Assembly: GCA_964059195.1 (NCBI GenBank)
Contig: CAXKWD010000007.1
Coordinates: 24,129,023 to 24,193,022, forward strand
From: Ectobius pallidus
Lineage: Eukaryota; Arthropoda; Insecta; Blattodea; Ectobiidae
DNA length: 64,000 nucleotides
Direction of reading: 5' to 3'
This document shows, one piece after another, positions 1 to 10,242 of the stretch. The position numbers and the translations under genes are program-made. The notes beneath the pieces were generated by a model. The model was not told the DNA's origin, did not search any database, and was given only the letters and a program-made list of their open reading frames with translations. The first letter of the stretch is position 1, and the number at the start of each line of letters is the position of its first letter.

Positions 1-1
1 G

Positions 2-226
2 AAGAGACGAATTTATGAACCCACCATTAAGTATTACAAGGATAAATACCATCTAACATCCATAACAGTGACAGGACTAATGATTGGAGCACGTGGCACC
101 ATCCCAACACTGCTGTTTGACTTCTCCAAAAAGTTCGGCCTGCACAAAGCCATCCTTACAGAAATATCACTGGTGGCATTGAAAGGGTCTATTGCCATAT
201 TTAGCAATCATACCTGTGGACCATGA
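2..226 (+). CDS. C-terminal tail of a non-LTR retrotransposon (LINE) polyprotein, partial
   Basis: A 74-codon open frame enters from the left edge and ends in TGA. It reads YKDKYHLTSITVTGLMIGA followed by RGTIP. In arthropod LINE ORF2 proteins the tail after the reverse transcriptase has this shape: a lysine/tyrosine-rich stretch, a hydrophobic run and a G-A-x-G-x-(I/V)-P motif. The reverse transcriptase core lies outside the window, so the clade cannot be named. The frame has no internal stops, so this copy may be relatively young. Its role would be in the cytoplasmic/nuclear retrotransposition particle; there is no sign of a host function. Confidence 0.6.
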   Translation, partial: KRRIYEPTIKYYKDKYHLTSITVTGLMIGARGTIPTLLFDFSKKFGLHKAILTEISLVALKGSIAIFSNHTCGP

Positions 227-400
227 CTTCCAATTTTTAATAGTTATATATACTAATTGTTAAAGCTTCATTATTAATTTAATCTGTTTTCTTTTACTGT
301 TTGAATTTATATTTGTTGTTGGTACTCTTTGTCAATGGCAACCTGCAGGTGTTGCAGGAAGAAATAAAATAAAATAATGGAAAATCTATATCTATCTATC
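227..400 (+). repeat. LINE 3' UTR with A-rich tail and TATC simple repeat
   Basis: After the stop codon the sequence is AT-rich non-coding and ends in a tail of AAATAAAATAAAATAA type at about 361-378, followed by a short (TATC)n run at 388-400. This is the usual 3' end of a LINE insertion, abutting the tail of the minus-strand SINE that follows. Confidence 0.5.
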
Positions 401-806
401 TTTATCTTAGTTTCACCTCTCCCTTTTAGGGACATTTAAGGGACCTAAGCCGTCCGGGCCTTACAGGGCCGCGAAATGTCGAGAGAGGGTTATCTATGGA
501 TCACATAATACTTTTTTGACCAGACAAGGACATGGAGTGCCTCCCCGGATGAGTGGTTAGCCCAATGCCGGGACCACCTCCGAGACAACACGAACACATA
601 GGACGAGACACACCATTCACACACACACACACTCACTCCAAACAAGGCGAGGATGGGATGAAGATGATAATGACGGCCTGATGATATCCGGACCACTAGG
701 GCCTAAAGTTACCCGAAACTTGTCTCAAAAGGGAGGAAAAACCCCGTAAAAAAACCCCACCTAGGTAACTTGTCCCGACCTGGATTTGAACCCGGGCCCG
801 CTGCCT
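401..806 (-). mobile_element. tRNA-derived SINE, family A, 5'-truncated
   Basis: On the minus strand this copy begins with the box B side of the tRNA-like head (GGGCCCGGGTTC near 785-800) and runs through a body shared with the copies at 19546-19890, 28132-28576 and 38084-38517, ending in GGGAGAGGTGAAACT. The box A half of the head is missing, so it is 5'-truncated. The internal (CA)n at about 620-634 and the wording of the body match the full copies by eye at high identity. Short open frames through it are shadows. Confidence 0.8.
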
Positions 807-1125
807 TAATGGAAAATAACATTTCGAAACGTCCTGTTGCTATTTGTATTGTAAATTCAATGAACACAAACAGAAATTATCTTTCTCCTATATATTGCTT
901 TTCGAAGTGAACAAATAAACATCTAATGACGATTTTAAGTTCTTTTATTTCACTCGTATGCCTAATGTAAGTTAGTGTCAGTTATCATTCCCGTATTCTT
1001 TTCAAGGGATTCAAGAACACTTAAGTAGGCTACAGAGAGTTAGTTGTACAAATATGCAATTTTAACATCTTCTTCCTTCGATAGAAAAAATCCTATATCA
1101 TTATTGTCAAGTCTTATATAATTTC
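807..1125. other. no recognisable feature
   Basis: AT-rich sequence between a SINE and a LINE relic. I see no coding frame, RNA gene or inverted repeat. Part of it may be unrecognised LINE sequence upstream of the RNase H relic. Confidence 0.4.
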
Positions 1126-1803
1126 TTGTCCTCTGGTCACCCTAGTTCTTATCTGAAGATTCTTTTTAAAAATGAATGCAGCAACCACCACCATGAATAT
1201 TCCATTTACACCGATGGCTCCCGGATGGACGAGAAGGAAGAATATTTGGTTGGATGCGCTTTTGTGGTGTATGCTAAGAATATAAGCCTGCTCCAAGTGT
1301 ACAATTTTTCAAGCAGAGCTTATAGCTCTACAGCAAGTTGTAGAATGGTCCGTCAACACCAGCAAGACATCTCGCATTTACAGTGACTCTCAAACAGCAC
1401 TCTCCGCTATTAATGACAGATTCAACCGCTACCCGATTGCAAACTCCGAACGTAGAAGACAAAACGAATATGTGCCTCAATTGGATCGAAGGACATGCTG
1501 GAACTATAGGAAATGAACGTGCAGACCATCTTGCCAAATCAGCTGCTAAGCCAGGAATGGATAACTTCTACTCCCTCTGTCCACTGTCTTACGTAAGAAA
1601 ACAGTTAAGGAAAGAACTAATACTGAGCTGGAAGACTGAGTGGCTAAATAGTAGCAATTGCTCCCTGATAAGAACTTTTTTTTCCTTCCCCTTCAGTGTT
1701 TGACTGGTTAAAGTTCAAATACATAGAACCAAATATTATACTAACACGATTTATAACTGGACATGGAAAATTAGAGCACTATGTGGAACGATTAGAATTC
1801 ATA
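1126..1803 (+). pseudogene. RNase H domain of a LINE, frameshifted and interrupted by a hAT insertion
   Basis: Three successive frames together give a type I RNase H domain as found at the end of Jockey/R1-like LINE ORF2 proteins. Frame one holds IYTDGS (first catalytic Asp, about 1200-1215). From about 1310 the next frame holds QAELIALQ (Glu) and IYSDSQTALSAI (second Asp). From about 1470 the third frame holds LNWIEGHAGTIGNERADHL, with the last Asp. A tail fragment with EPNIILTRFITGHGKL follows at about 1728-1775. All four acidic residues of the D-E-D-D site are visible, but two frameshifts disable the gene. A hAT element cuts in at 1818, and LINE 3' sequence probably resumes at 4297. This enzyme would degrade RNA of the RNA-DNA hybrid during reverse transcription. 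Confidence 0.85.
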
Positions 1804-2379
1804 ATATGATTTATTAGTAGGGACCTGATTTTTAGGTTTTTAAAAACACTGTTTTAGGTTTTCCATTAGGTGAAATAGTTTTTTTTAGGTTTTTTGTCCA
1901 AAATATCGTTTTCGGGTAGAATAATTGGTTTAATGAATTTGAATGTGCTACATAGGATTGAATACATAATACTTGTAAAGTTTAACTTAACAAAATTGAC
2001 TTAAAATTGTGTAAACTTGCTTTAAGACAATATTATACAATTGAAGAAAGAAAGCATAAACAATCAAAAGAAGCAGTGCAAATAAGATTGTCTCACATTT
2101 CCTGGTTACAGTAGGCTATATCACTAAATATGTTTCAAGATTTTCAACTGTGAAGTTCTTCCTGTTATCTCTTAGTTAATAGTTAATACTGAATCTATAC
2201 ACTACCCTTTTCAGGATTCGAATCCAATGCTTCTAATTTAGTGAGTAAAATACTTTATGGTTGGATGTGGATAATGTGAAACTGATTATTTTCCTTTCTT
2301 CGGTTGTTACGCACGCTAACCGCACAACAGATCAACTAGGGGTGAAAACTTTCCCCTTTTCTAGAAAGGTAAGTAACAC

Positions 2380-2493
2380 TTAGTCTACGTGTTTCTGGCA
2401 GGCTTCACAAAATATAACTTTGCCATCGGTAGTGAAATTCAGGTCGTCGCCAATCCACTGCCGGAATAAACTCAATTTCATTTGTTTCGGCAT
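2380..2493 (-). pseudogene. hAT transposase N-terminus, BED/CGBP1-like zinc-finger start (fragment)
   Basis: On the minus strand an ATG at 2493 opens a 37-codon frame starting MPKQMKLSLFRQWIGDD and continuing with FTTDGKVIFCEACQK before TAG/TAA. The order basic start, F-x-x-DGK, then F-C-x-x-C is what BED-type or CGBP1-like zinc fingers at the start of some hAT transposases look like. The partner histidines are not found downstream, either because a splice donor lies near CACGTAGAC or because the rest was deleted. It lies inside the hAT element, which supports the reading. It would bind DNA at the transposon ends. Confidence 0.55.
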
Positions 2494-2535
2494 AATTAAC
2501 ACGTCTACTTAAAACTCACAGTGTGACCACTAAGT

Positions 2536-3823
2536 GAATCGGTTATTTATGAAAGGGCTCTTGTCACGAAAAGTAAAATGTTGGGGAATTAAAAAAAACT
2601 GTTTATTTTCCAACTAGTAATAAATACGAAAGATTTTTTTATTCTAGTTATTTTGATTCTACTAACCACTAATAATAACGATGACTAAAAACAATTATGT
2701 TGTTTATGTTGCATGATAGGGCTTATCAAAGTTGTCTGACAAGAGTCCTTTCATAAACAAAGGGCTGACAAGCGCCCATTCATAGAGACAAAAGTAAAAA
2801 CAAACAATGCAATGAATGAGACTTTACGAAGGCTACTTATTTTACATTAAACATTGTATACACAAATGAGATTGGCTATAACAGATACATAATAATGGGT
2901 TTTTAACAAACACACCATTTACAGTAAAGTCTCATATCATTACATTTCACAGTTCTTTTTCAACTGAAGGCCACTGAATCACCTCGTCATAAAAGAAACC
3001 ATGTTCCTCAGGGACGAACTGAACAAGCTTCTTTATATCATCCATTTTCGTTTTAGGAATAGGTATTTTTTCTGAGAAATGGGTAGGGTAGAGAAATGCT
3101 TGATTGTTTCGGGATAGCTACTGTAGTTTGAAACATGTAGTTTGAATGTGTCCACTAATAAAAGATAATACTGTTACTTTTCCTTTACTTGATTGCTGGA
3201 ACGAGAATTCATGGTAGTTAGAAATAGTAAAATATTATCTTTTTCCCTTCTTTTCATATTTGGTTTCTTCGGAAACAGTACATTTTTTATAGAACTGAGG
3301 CCACCATTTTTTGAAAATCCAAAATATTTCCTGTTTCTATTAAATCAACAGTAAACTTTCCCTGTACTGATGACATTAATATCATTTCACATACGTCTTT
3401 TATTGTGTAATATCGGTCACATTTCCTTAATTTTCTTTTGACAAGGCCAAAGACTCTGTCACAGGCCAGATAAGAGTGGCCCCTTATGGGCAGTCTGTAC
3501 ACAATCTTTTTGAATCGTCCACTGTCTGTAAGAGAAAGTAGGAACCTAATCAACAATACCAATAACAATGAGAAGTGAACAGAGACAGCTGGTTACCAGA
3601 CCATTGCTGCTAACCATGCTTTATTTAAGAAAGGGCTCTTGTCATTGACATGAGCCGTTTCATAACTAAACACAGACTTGCAATGGCTGTATCTTGCAAA
3701 GTATTGGTGTGACAAGAGATCTTTCATAAGTAAACGATGCGTGGATGTTGGGACAATCCATTTTCATGATAAACTCGTTTTTCAAAAAATCATGACATGA
3801 GCCCTTTCATAAATAACCGATTC
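2536..3823. mobile_element. DNA transposon nested in hAT copy 1; 31-bp TIR, 4-bp target duplication
   Basis: The left end at 2536-2566 and the right end at 3793-3823 are inverted repeats of 31 bp with one mismatch, beginning GAATCGGTTATTTATG. Four-base duplications AAGT flank it (2532-2535 and 3824-3827). The motif AAAGGGCTCTTGTCA or its complement recurs inside near both ends (about 2738, 3628 and 3708), like subterminal transposase binding sites. It carries a minus-strand transposase-like relic at 2947-3568. A 4-bp duplication is typical of the Sola superfamily, but I cannot confirm that without a search. Confidence 0.8.
2947..3568 (-). pseudogene. transposase-like protein, C-terminal part, frameshifted
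   Basis: Minus-strand residues include RLPIRGHSYLACDRVFGLVK near the start, then RYYTIKDVCEMILMSSVQGK, and after at least one frameshift KIPIPKTKMDDIKKLVQFVP with a stop at 2947-2949. I recall the pattern P-(I/V)-RGHS-(F/Y)-L-x-x-DR-x-FG from uncharacterised arthropod transposon proteins; the exact superfamily is not certain. The remains cover roughly 200 residues, so the N-terminal half is absent. It is the only coding relic inside the 2536-3823 element and is presumably its former transposase. Confidence 0.6.
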
Positions 3824-4296
3824 AAGTATGAATAACAGGGTAGTAAAAAAGGCAAAGAAGGGCTTTAAAACACAGAAATCTATATCCTTGTTCATGCACG
3901 GCAACAATGGTTGTTCGTACGAATATTTTAAAAGGAATACGCCGGTACTCTTACACTTCCTCTCCAGATACTGTCCATCCTAGACGACAATGGGTTGAAC
4001 GAAACGCTGGTGATATTAATTTCAACACGACAAAAATTATTGTCTCTCCGCAAAATACCGATTTCTCAACCAACAAACAAAAAAGACAAAAAAGTAGCCT
4101 AAATTAGGTATTTTAGGTTTTATATCCCGTTTAGGAATATTTAGGTTTTTATACCCCATTTAGGTATTTTTAGGTACTACAGAATTAATGTGGGTGAATC
4201 CTATGGACATGATTCGAAAAAGTGTATGAGCGGTTTTTGTTTTGGAAGTAAGGAAAAAATAGGCAAAAACCTAAGAATCCGGTCCCTATTTATTAG

Positions 4297-4707
4297 TTAA
4301 CAGAATCTTTATGTAAACTACTCATAAAATCTGTTCACTAATGTTGTTAGTTCATTAGTAAGCTGATTGATTTGGAGGTTCGATCTGGATTGTTCTTTGT
4401 GTTTTGTTTCTTCTTATTGTTTTCTGAACTACTTCAAAGCAGCGCGGCCTACACATACCTTCATAAATGTAAGACACCTCATTATTCACGTATTTAATGG
4501 TTTCTATTTTCATTTATTGCCTTCAGATTGAATGTTTCTTTTCTATTTGCTTTTGATGAACAGCTTCTTTTGTGGATTAGAACATAGTGACAATAGTAAC
4601 TAGCTCTGAGAAATAAATAAACCTAGCAAGCACTTATTCGTGATTCAGGTAGGCTTACGTAGGCCTATTAAAATCTAAACTCAAAATCTATTATTATTAT
4701 TTTTTTT
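4297..4707. other. probable remainder of the LINE interrupted by hAT copy 1
   Basis: This directly follows the right target duplication of hAT copy 1, so it should be the continuation of the LINE whose RNase H lies at 1126-1803. It is AT-rich and non-coding and would correspond to the 3' UTR. I do not see a clear A-tail. Confidence 0.35.
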
Positions 4708-5435
4708 ACTTTCTCGCATATACGTAGTATAGAGAAAGTATTGTGATCGTGACAAAAATTCGAATTGGAGATAACATCGGGAGGGCATGTTTCATGAAGC
4801 GTAGAAACCGAAAAAAGTATTTTTGGAATGACGTCTGTCTGTCTGTCCGTGGACAAGCACAGCGGGTAAACGGTTCATTGTATTTACTTCATTTTTTGAA
4901 TTAAGGACTTTTTTCGAAATTTTGTCGAACCGCCCTGAAATTTAGTTTTACAACTTAAATATTAAGGGGACTTTTCATGAAAACTTTTTTAAAAATTTTG
5001 ATTTTTGAAAAAATGGCTCTAACGATTTTAATAAAGATTTAAAATTGGAAACTCTTATTTATGACTAATAAAATGGCTATATCTGTATTTCTGAAAAATT
5101 GACTTAAGGGGTACTTTACTTGTATCCATTTTCAATTTTTCTAGATTATATCCATTACAGTAGGCGATACATGAAAATCTACCATAGTAAAGTTGTAGAG
5201 AAAATTAAAATGAACATTTTTTGTTTAAAACATTTCTTTATACATTTAATAGATATCTAGATAAAAACGAAAAAAGTACGGCTTAAATGCGAATTTCAGA
5301 ACATACATGTCAATTAAAATATGAATGACATTTTGTTGTCCCTAGTAACAAGAAAACTATAGGCCTAATGTACTTATTGTTGTGAAATGCAATCAGTTTA
5401 GCCCAGTCGCAATGGACACACTATAACCAATTACA

Positions 5436-5625
5436 GCGAGGTGGTAGGCCTATGGGCTAACAGGGAAGAGGTCCTGAGTTCAAATCAAACCTCGTGGCTG
5501 CGCAAATTGACTTGGGTGTTTCATGGTTTCCTCGTTCTCAAAGGCAAACGCCGGGTTTGTAGAACTTGCTTATTTTCCATAACTCATCGCCGCTATGTCA
5601 CTGGATATTATAATCGTTTAAACTG
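5436..5625 (+). mobile_element. tRNA-derived SINE, degraded
   Basis: A tRNA-like head (GGTGGTAGGCCTATGGGCTAA near 5441-5460 as box A region, GAGTTCAAATC near 5477 as box B) is followed by a body with TTTCCTCGTTCTCAAAGGC and AACGCCGGGT. The body has the same order as family A (a T-rich block, TGAGACAAACGTCGGGT), suggesting a shared central domain. Boundaries are approximate. Confidence 0.5.
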
Positions 5626-5780
5626 AATATCACATAAGAAGACATCACTAAACAAAAGAAACAGATGACGGGATCGAGTTGTTACTATAGACTAATGGTT
5701 CACGCAAACATACTAAACACATTAAATTACCTACAATACAGTTCAAGCGTGCAATATAACCTAAGTAGAAGCAGTAGTAG

Positions 5781-6106
5781 GACCTCCGGCGTGGTCTTGT
5801 GGTTAGCGTCAGATCCGTCAGCCCGGGTTTGATCCCCGGTACCTCCTTGGATTTTTCTGAGGTAGGGAGGTCTGGTAGGGGTGCACTCAATCCTCGTGAT
5901 TCAAATTGAGGAGCTACTTAATAGAGAAGTAGCGGCTCCGGTCATGGAAACCACCATTAACGGCCGTGGGAGTCGGCATACTGACCACATGCCCCCAATC
6001 CTGCCATCTGCCTGTGATAGATGACGCAGCGGTCGGTTGGTAGGCCAAATCCCTCCAGGGATGTAGTCCCACGGAGTTTTAGTTGTAGTAGTAGTAGAAG
6101 TAGTAG
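5781..6106 (+). mobile_element. tRNA-derived SINE, family B
   Basis: The head contains GTGGTCTTGTGGTTAGCG (box A region, about 5791-5808) and GGGTTTGATCCCC (box B, about 5825). The body has TTTTCTGAGGTAGGGAGG and ATTCAAATTGAGGAGCTAC and ends in a (GTA)n tail at about 6085-6106. The copy at 20592-20990 on the minus strand matches it in head, body and the 3' block near CACGGAGTTTAG. Another element has inserted in its (GTA)n tail. Confidence 0.8.
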
Positions 6107-6567
6107 CGAAATTCAAATATAAGTTGCCCCTTAAGCTCCGCCCATTCGATATTCACATTTGCATGAACTGTGTGATGTATCAGAGCGTAGCAGAGTGACC
6201 AACTGTCCTTGTATATTGTCGCAAGTGCCTTGTATCCATCTCTACATATAGCTAAATAATGCATAATACTAACCACATAGTTAAGTGCGCGAAGCGGAGG
6301 CGGAAGCCGTAGCGAAGCGCCCCTGCATTTTCGAATAATGTGCGATACACTGTTTATAGGCTTCGAAAATGTGGCATATTATATCTCCCGCCTTTCACCT
6401 CTCGTCTAGCGGTGTGACGTCATACCTCCAACGTCCAATCACGAGTTTCTTCATAATACGAGGACAGAAGAATTCGCTAGATCGTGGTAGAAAAGAAACT
6501 GCATCGGTGAGGGTGGGTTGGGTGGGACCGATTCATCCCAAGGTGCGACTTACATTTGAATTTTCCC
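6107..6567. mobile_element. MITE inserted in the (GTA)n tail of a SINE
   Basis: The left end AAATTCAAATATAAGTTGCC (from about 6109) recurs inverted at about 6544-6563 (minus-strand reading AAATTCAAATGTAAGTCGC). Both flanks are (GTA)n, consistent with a target duplication within the SINE tail whose exact length cannot be read. No coding frame is convincing. The interior includes a GC-rich patch with AAGCGGAGGCGGAAGCCG near 6292. Confidence 0.6.
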
Positions 6568-6632
6568 GTAGTAGTAGTAGTACTAATAATATGCAGTTTT
6601 ACTGCCATTGATTATTATTATTATTATTATTT
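6568..6632. repeat. TAG and TTA simple repeats
   Basis: A (TAG)n run at 6568-6582 and a (TTA)n run at about 6611-6632 continue the SINE tail beyond the MITE. Confidence 0.7.
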
Positions 6633-6781
6633 CACGGTAAAAGCATTGAACATAAAGATCGACCCTGATGCTTTCCGTTCTAGATACTTGTTAGTTTTAT
6701 GAAAATGTAGTAAGTAAAATTTAATTGTCTCTTTAATTTAATTTTTTTGTGCTAGCCTTTAACACGCATATGCGAGAAAGT

Positions 6782-7492
6782 TTGTGCAACATATTTTTGC
6801 ACCATTTATTTAAATTTCAGCTTTGTTTATACTCCTTTTAGTTTCGAGGCTATATCAGAGTTCGCGATCTGTCTCTGTACAGTAGGGCAGGCCATGCAAC
6901 TATTGCTAGTCAATTGTTTCTCTTGTCAGTGTATTTAATGGAATAATTTCAAATGATATTAATTTCAATGGATATGATCCAGGAAGAAATGGTGAGGATG
7001 ATTCATGGTTTGTAAATATCCAATTCGGCATTTGCCTTTGCGACTGGGGAAACATGTCAAATTGGCCGGCCACGGCCACGAATGCGGACACCTCGCTCGG
7101 TTCTAAAAATCTAATTGTTACTAAAATTCTTTTGAAAGCAAATATAGAAATTTCCTTAATCGACATTGAATCAAAGGGATTCATTTTTCACACTTTTAAG
7201 TTGTGAGTAAATATTCTGAGTAAATTGTATTACCTTTTCGGTATAGGAAACGTTTTACTAATAATATTAGTGACACTAATAATTTAGGACCATGATCTCA
7301 TAAATAATAGTATTAGGAAATATTCATATGATAGAGGAAACTAATAATATTAACCAATATTATGTATTTGCTAATATCAGTGTAAAAGCTCTATGAAACA
7401 GAGCCCTGATACTATATTCCCCTCTTCCTAAGCAGCAACTACGTTTCAGTAACACTTAATTTTTGTTCAAGACCTCCTTATAGTCAGCCCTG
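6782..7492. other. no recognisable feature
   Basis: AT-rich sequence. A cluster of ACTAATAATATTAG-type words at about 7255-7345 is the only structure I see; it is not clearly an element. Confidence 0.4.
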
Positions 7493-7649
7493 GGATGGGT
7501 ACTAGTAGTTATTGTCCGCTCTAGAACCGGGCACTCTAGCACATTACTTTTATACTCTTACGAGTGAGATAGACATACTTGTTTATCTCGGCTACTTTGA
7601 TAGACAGTACTTTAAGGCGGGTTCTAGAGTGGACAATACCTACCCATCC
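7493..7649. mobile_element. small palindromic MITE
   Basis: GGATGGGTA at 7493-7501 with TATTGTCCGCTCTAGAACC behind it pairs with the inverted sequence ending TACCCATCC at 7649. The arms are about 30 bp and slightly imperfect, and the whole unit is 157 bp with no coding content. No clear target duplication can be read. Confidence 0.6.
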
Positions 7650-7934
7650 TACGGTCTAAAATATTTATGCGCCGACTATATTAATGACAATAAGACCATC
7701 TATTTACTCCATCATATTATTATTTTCACTTGCAATCTCTGTGCAGTATAGAGTTGAGAAATCATTTAAAAACAGAATGTAACCTCTTCTTTTTTTTTTT
7801 AGGTAGATTTCGAAGAAAAATCTACCTATTGCAATGGATACCACTTCATGATTTTCGAAAAATTCTTTCATATCTTTACGTTTCATGCTCCCCTAAGTAC
7901 GAAACCACCGCCCGTTCAAAAAAAAATTCTGTGA

Positions 7935-7938
<4 letters not shown>

Positions 7939-8014
<76 letters not shown>

Positions 8015-8021
8015 ATTTATA
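7939..8021. repeat. (TA)n microsatellite
   Basis: About 80 bases of almost pure TA inside the interspersed element. The second copy of the element has the same block at 10182-10240, interrupted by TTT, so the microsatellite was already in the ancestral element. Confidence 0.97.
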
Positions 8022-8567
8022 TCTTTACACGATAGCGGCCGTAATTTTGAAGATATTTGAACCAAATTTTAATATGTTATTTCTAGGCCCAATAGTTCGG
8101 ACAAGTTCGTTAATGAGCAAAATTGGCCCAAGGGGGTGGTCGGGGGAGGGGGTTGAAATTTTTAAAAATGTATATCTCGGCCCCTATGAAGTATAGAGGG
8201 AACTTTGTTTGAATAAATTAGAGTACTCCCTATGGAGTTCACAGTGACACCAACGATTCGGGGGTTCGAGTGAGGGTGGGGGTGGGGATGGAGGTGGGGG
8301 ATGAAAATTCGAAACTTTTGAAACCACGTCTTGTGGGGTATCGTTGAAAAGCTCTTGATGAGTACTCTACAAATAAATAAATAGTTTCTTTATAGCTCTC
8401 ATATGACGCGAGATTTTAATGTTTGAAAATAATAACACTTAAAAGAATTATTATAATATCATAATTTTGTCTTGTTTAGCGGCTTTGCTAATTTTATTCA
8501 TTGTTGATCTTGCGCACGGCCTCCCAGAATATTATATCCTATTCTTGTTGTCAAAACAAATGATTGT

Positions 8568-8700
8568 AGGCTCTTCCTCTTTACTGCAGGTTTGCCATGC
8601 CAAGGCTAAAAAAGAAGAGTGCTGCGCAGCGATAGGCTCTTCCTCTTTACTGCAGGTTTGCCATGCCAAGGCTAAAAAAGAAGAGTGCTGCGCAGCGATA
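8568..8700. repeat. tandem duplication of a 65-bp unit
   Basis: The unit beginning GGCTCTTCCTCTTTACTGC and ending GCTGCGCAGCGATA occurs twice head to tail with almost no difference. The related copy at 10043-10932 has only one unit, so this duplication is specific to the first copy and recent. Confidence 0.95.
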
Positions 8701-8945
8701 ATAAATTTAAACCAAAAGCACTTTGAAATCTACCTCAGCCTGTAGGCCTGCCTAAAGGGATTTTTTTCTTTACGCCAATAACCAACACAGGTAAACATGA
8801 TTATCCAAGAATACTGTAAACAGGTCCGTAGGGTACGCATGTTACATGGAAAGGAGGACTACAGCATTGTCAAAGTAAAATAAACAATTCGATACGTTAA
8901 TATAAAATCCATCCAGATAGTAAAATTTTTTCTGTCAGTGATAAC

Positions 8946-9725
8946 TAGGGACCGGATTTTTCGGTTTTTAAAAACACTGTTTTAGGTTTTCCATTAGGTG
9001 AAATAGTTTTGTTTAGGTTTTTGTCCAAAATATCGTTTTCGGGTAGAATAATTGGTTTAATGAATTTGAATGTGCTACATAGGATTCAATACATAATACT
9101 TGTAAAGTTCAACTTAACAAAATTGACTTAAATTTGTGTAAACTTGCTTTAGGACAATATTATACAATTGAAGAAAGAAAGCATAAACAATCAAAAGAAG
9201 CAGTGAAAATAAGATTGTCTCACATTTCCTGGTTACAGTATATCACTAAATATCTTTCAAGATTCTCAACTGTGAAGTTCTTCCTGTTATCTCTTAGAAT
9301 ACATTTGAAGGCACAAAATGTACTTTCAACCTCACATGACGTCAGCAGTGATTGTTCGTACGAATATTTTAAAAGGAATACGCCGGTACTCTTACACTTC
9401 CTCTCTTGATACTGTCATCCTAGACGACATTGGGTTGAACGAAACGCTGGTGCTATTAATTTCAACTCGACAAAAATTGTCTCTCCGCAAAATATCGATT
9501 TATCAACTGACAAACAAAAAAGACAAAAAAGTAGCCTAAATTAGATATTTTAGGTTCTGTATCCCGTTTAGGTACATTTAGGTTTTTATACCCCATTTAG
9601 GTATTTCTAGGTGCCACAGAATTAATGTGGGTGAATCCTATGGACATGATTCGAAAAAGTGTATAATCGCTTTTTGTTTTGGAAGTAAGGAAAAAATAGG
9701 TAAAAACCTAAGAATCCGGTCCCTA
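8946..9725. mobile_element. hAT DNA transposon, copy 2 (non-autonomous, 780 bp)
   Basis: Left end TAGGGACCGGATTTTTCGG, right end (minus) TAGGGACCGGATTCTTAGG, perfect 8-bp target duplication GTGATAAC at 8938-8945 and 9726-9733. Its two halves match 1818-2180 and about 3895-4288 of copy 1; the middle, including the transposase start found in copy 1, is deleted. It lies between the two copies of the AT-rich element. Confidence 0.93.
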
Positions 9726-9733
9726 GTGATAAC

Positions 9734-10042
9734 TTCAACATACGTTTAAAGGCATGTATAGGTAACTTCTTTACACTTAGCGGTGAACTGCTGAATCTAT
9801 TAAACAGATCTAAATTTATTTCCTACAGTCATTGTCGCTAAATCAAAATGTAAGACGACCAAGGGGCAATTACATGGTCAAAACTATGGTTTGAAATTGT
9901 ATAACAATTTTATTGCTGAGTACCCTGAATATGTAAATTACAATCTTAAGCATTTTAAGAGGAAAATAAAAAAACGTTATTAGATAATATTAATAACACA
10001 CTTCAATTTTGTTTGGTCTTTCAATGGTTCAGTCCAATTTTT
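9734..10042. other. no recognisable feature
   Basis: AT-rich, no coding frame, no inverted repeats seen. Confidence 0.4.
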
Positions 10043-10193
10043 AGGTAGATTTTCGAAGAAAAATCTACCTATTGCAATGGATACCACTTTATGATTTTCG
10101 AAAAATTCTTTCATATCTTTACGTTTCATGCTCCCCTAAGTACGAAACCACCGCCCGTTCAAAAAAAAATTTTGTGATATTTATATATATATT

Positions 10194-10242
<49 letters not shown>

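Larger units (their letters stand above)
1818..4288. mobile_element. hAT DNA transposon, copy 1, with nested insertion
   Basis: The left end reads TAGGGACCTGATTTTTAGG and the right end, read on the minus strand, TAGGGACCGGATTCTTAGG. A perfect 8-bp target duplication TTTATTAG sits at 1810-1817 and 4289-4296. TAGGG-type ends plus an 8-bp duplication are diagnostic of hAT elements. The outer parts match the 780-bp copy at 8946-9725 closely, but this copy keeps extra internal sequence, including the first residues of a transposase (2380-2493), and has been entered by another transposon at 2536-3823. It is inserted inside a LINE RNase H relic. Confidence 0.92.
4708..6781. mobile_element. candidate 2-kb TIR element (host of two SINEs and a MITE)
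   Basis: ACTTTCTCGCATATACG at 4708-4724 is repeated in inverted form at 6765-6781 with one mismatch. The interior starts with a GAGAAAGTATTG block and a (TCTG)n stretch near 4830-4850, a combination seen in dispersed insect repeats. Two SINEs and a short MITE are embedded. I could not find a target duplication, so the pairing of the two ends is tentative. Confidence 0.35.
7801..8767. mobile_element. unclassified interspersed element, copy 1
   Basis: Nearly the whole length is repeated at 10043-10932 in the same orientation. It starts AGGTAGATTTCGAAG and ends near CGAAATCTACCT-like sequence plus GCCTGTAGGCCTGCC, so short inverted repeats lie close to both ends. It contains a (TA)n block, two G-rich blocks (about 8131-8153 and 8259-8300) and a tandem duplication at 8568-8700. 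No protein family is recognisable. T-runs flank both copies, so a target duplication cannot be read. Confidence 0.75.

Noticed and set aside
7730..8035. Open frames with runs of Tyr-Ile, also at 10072-10278, 17284-17559, 33767-34073
   Set aside because: Produced by (TA)n and (CA)n microsatellites.
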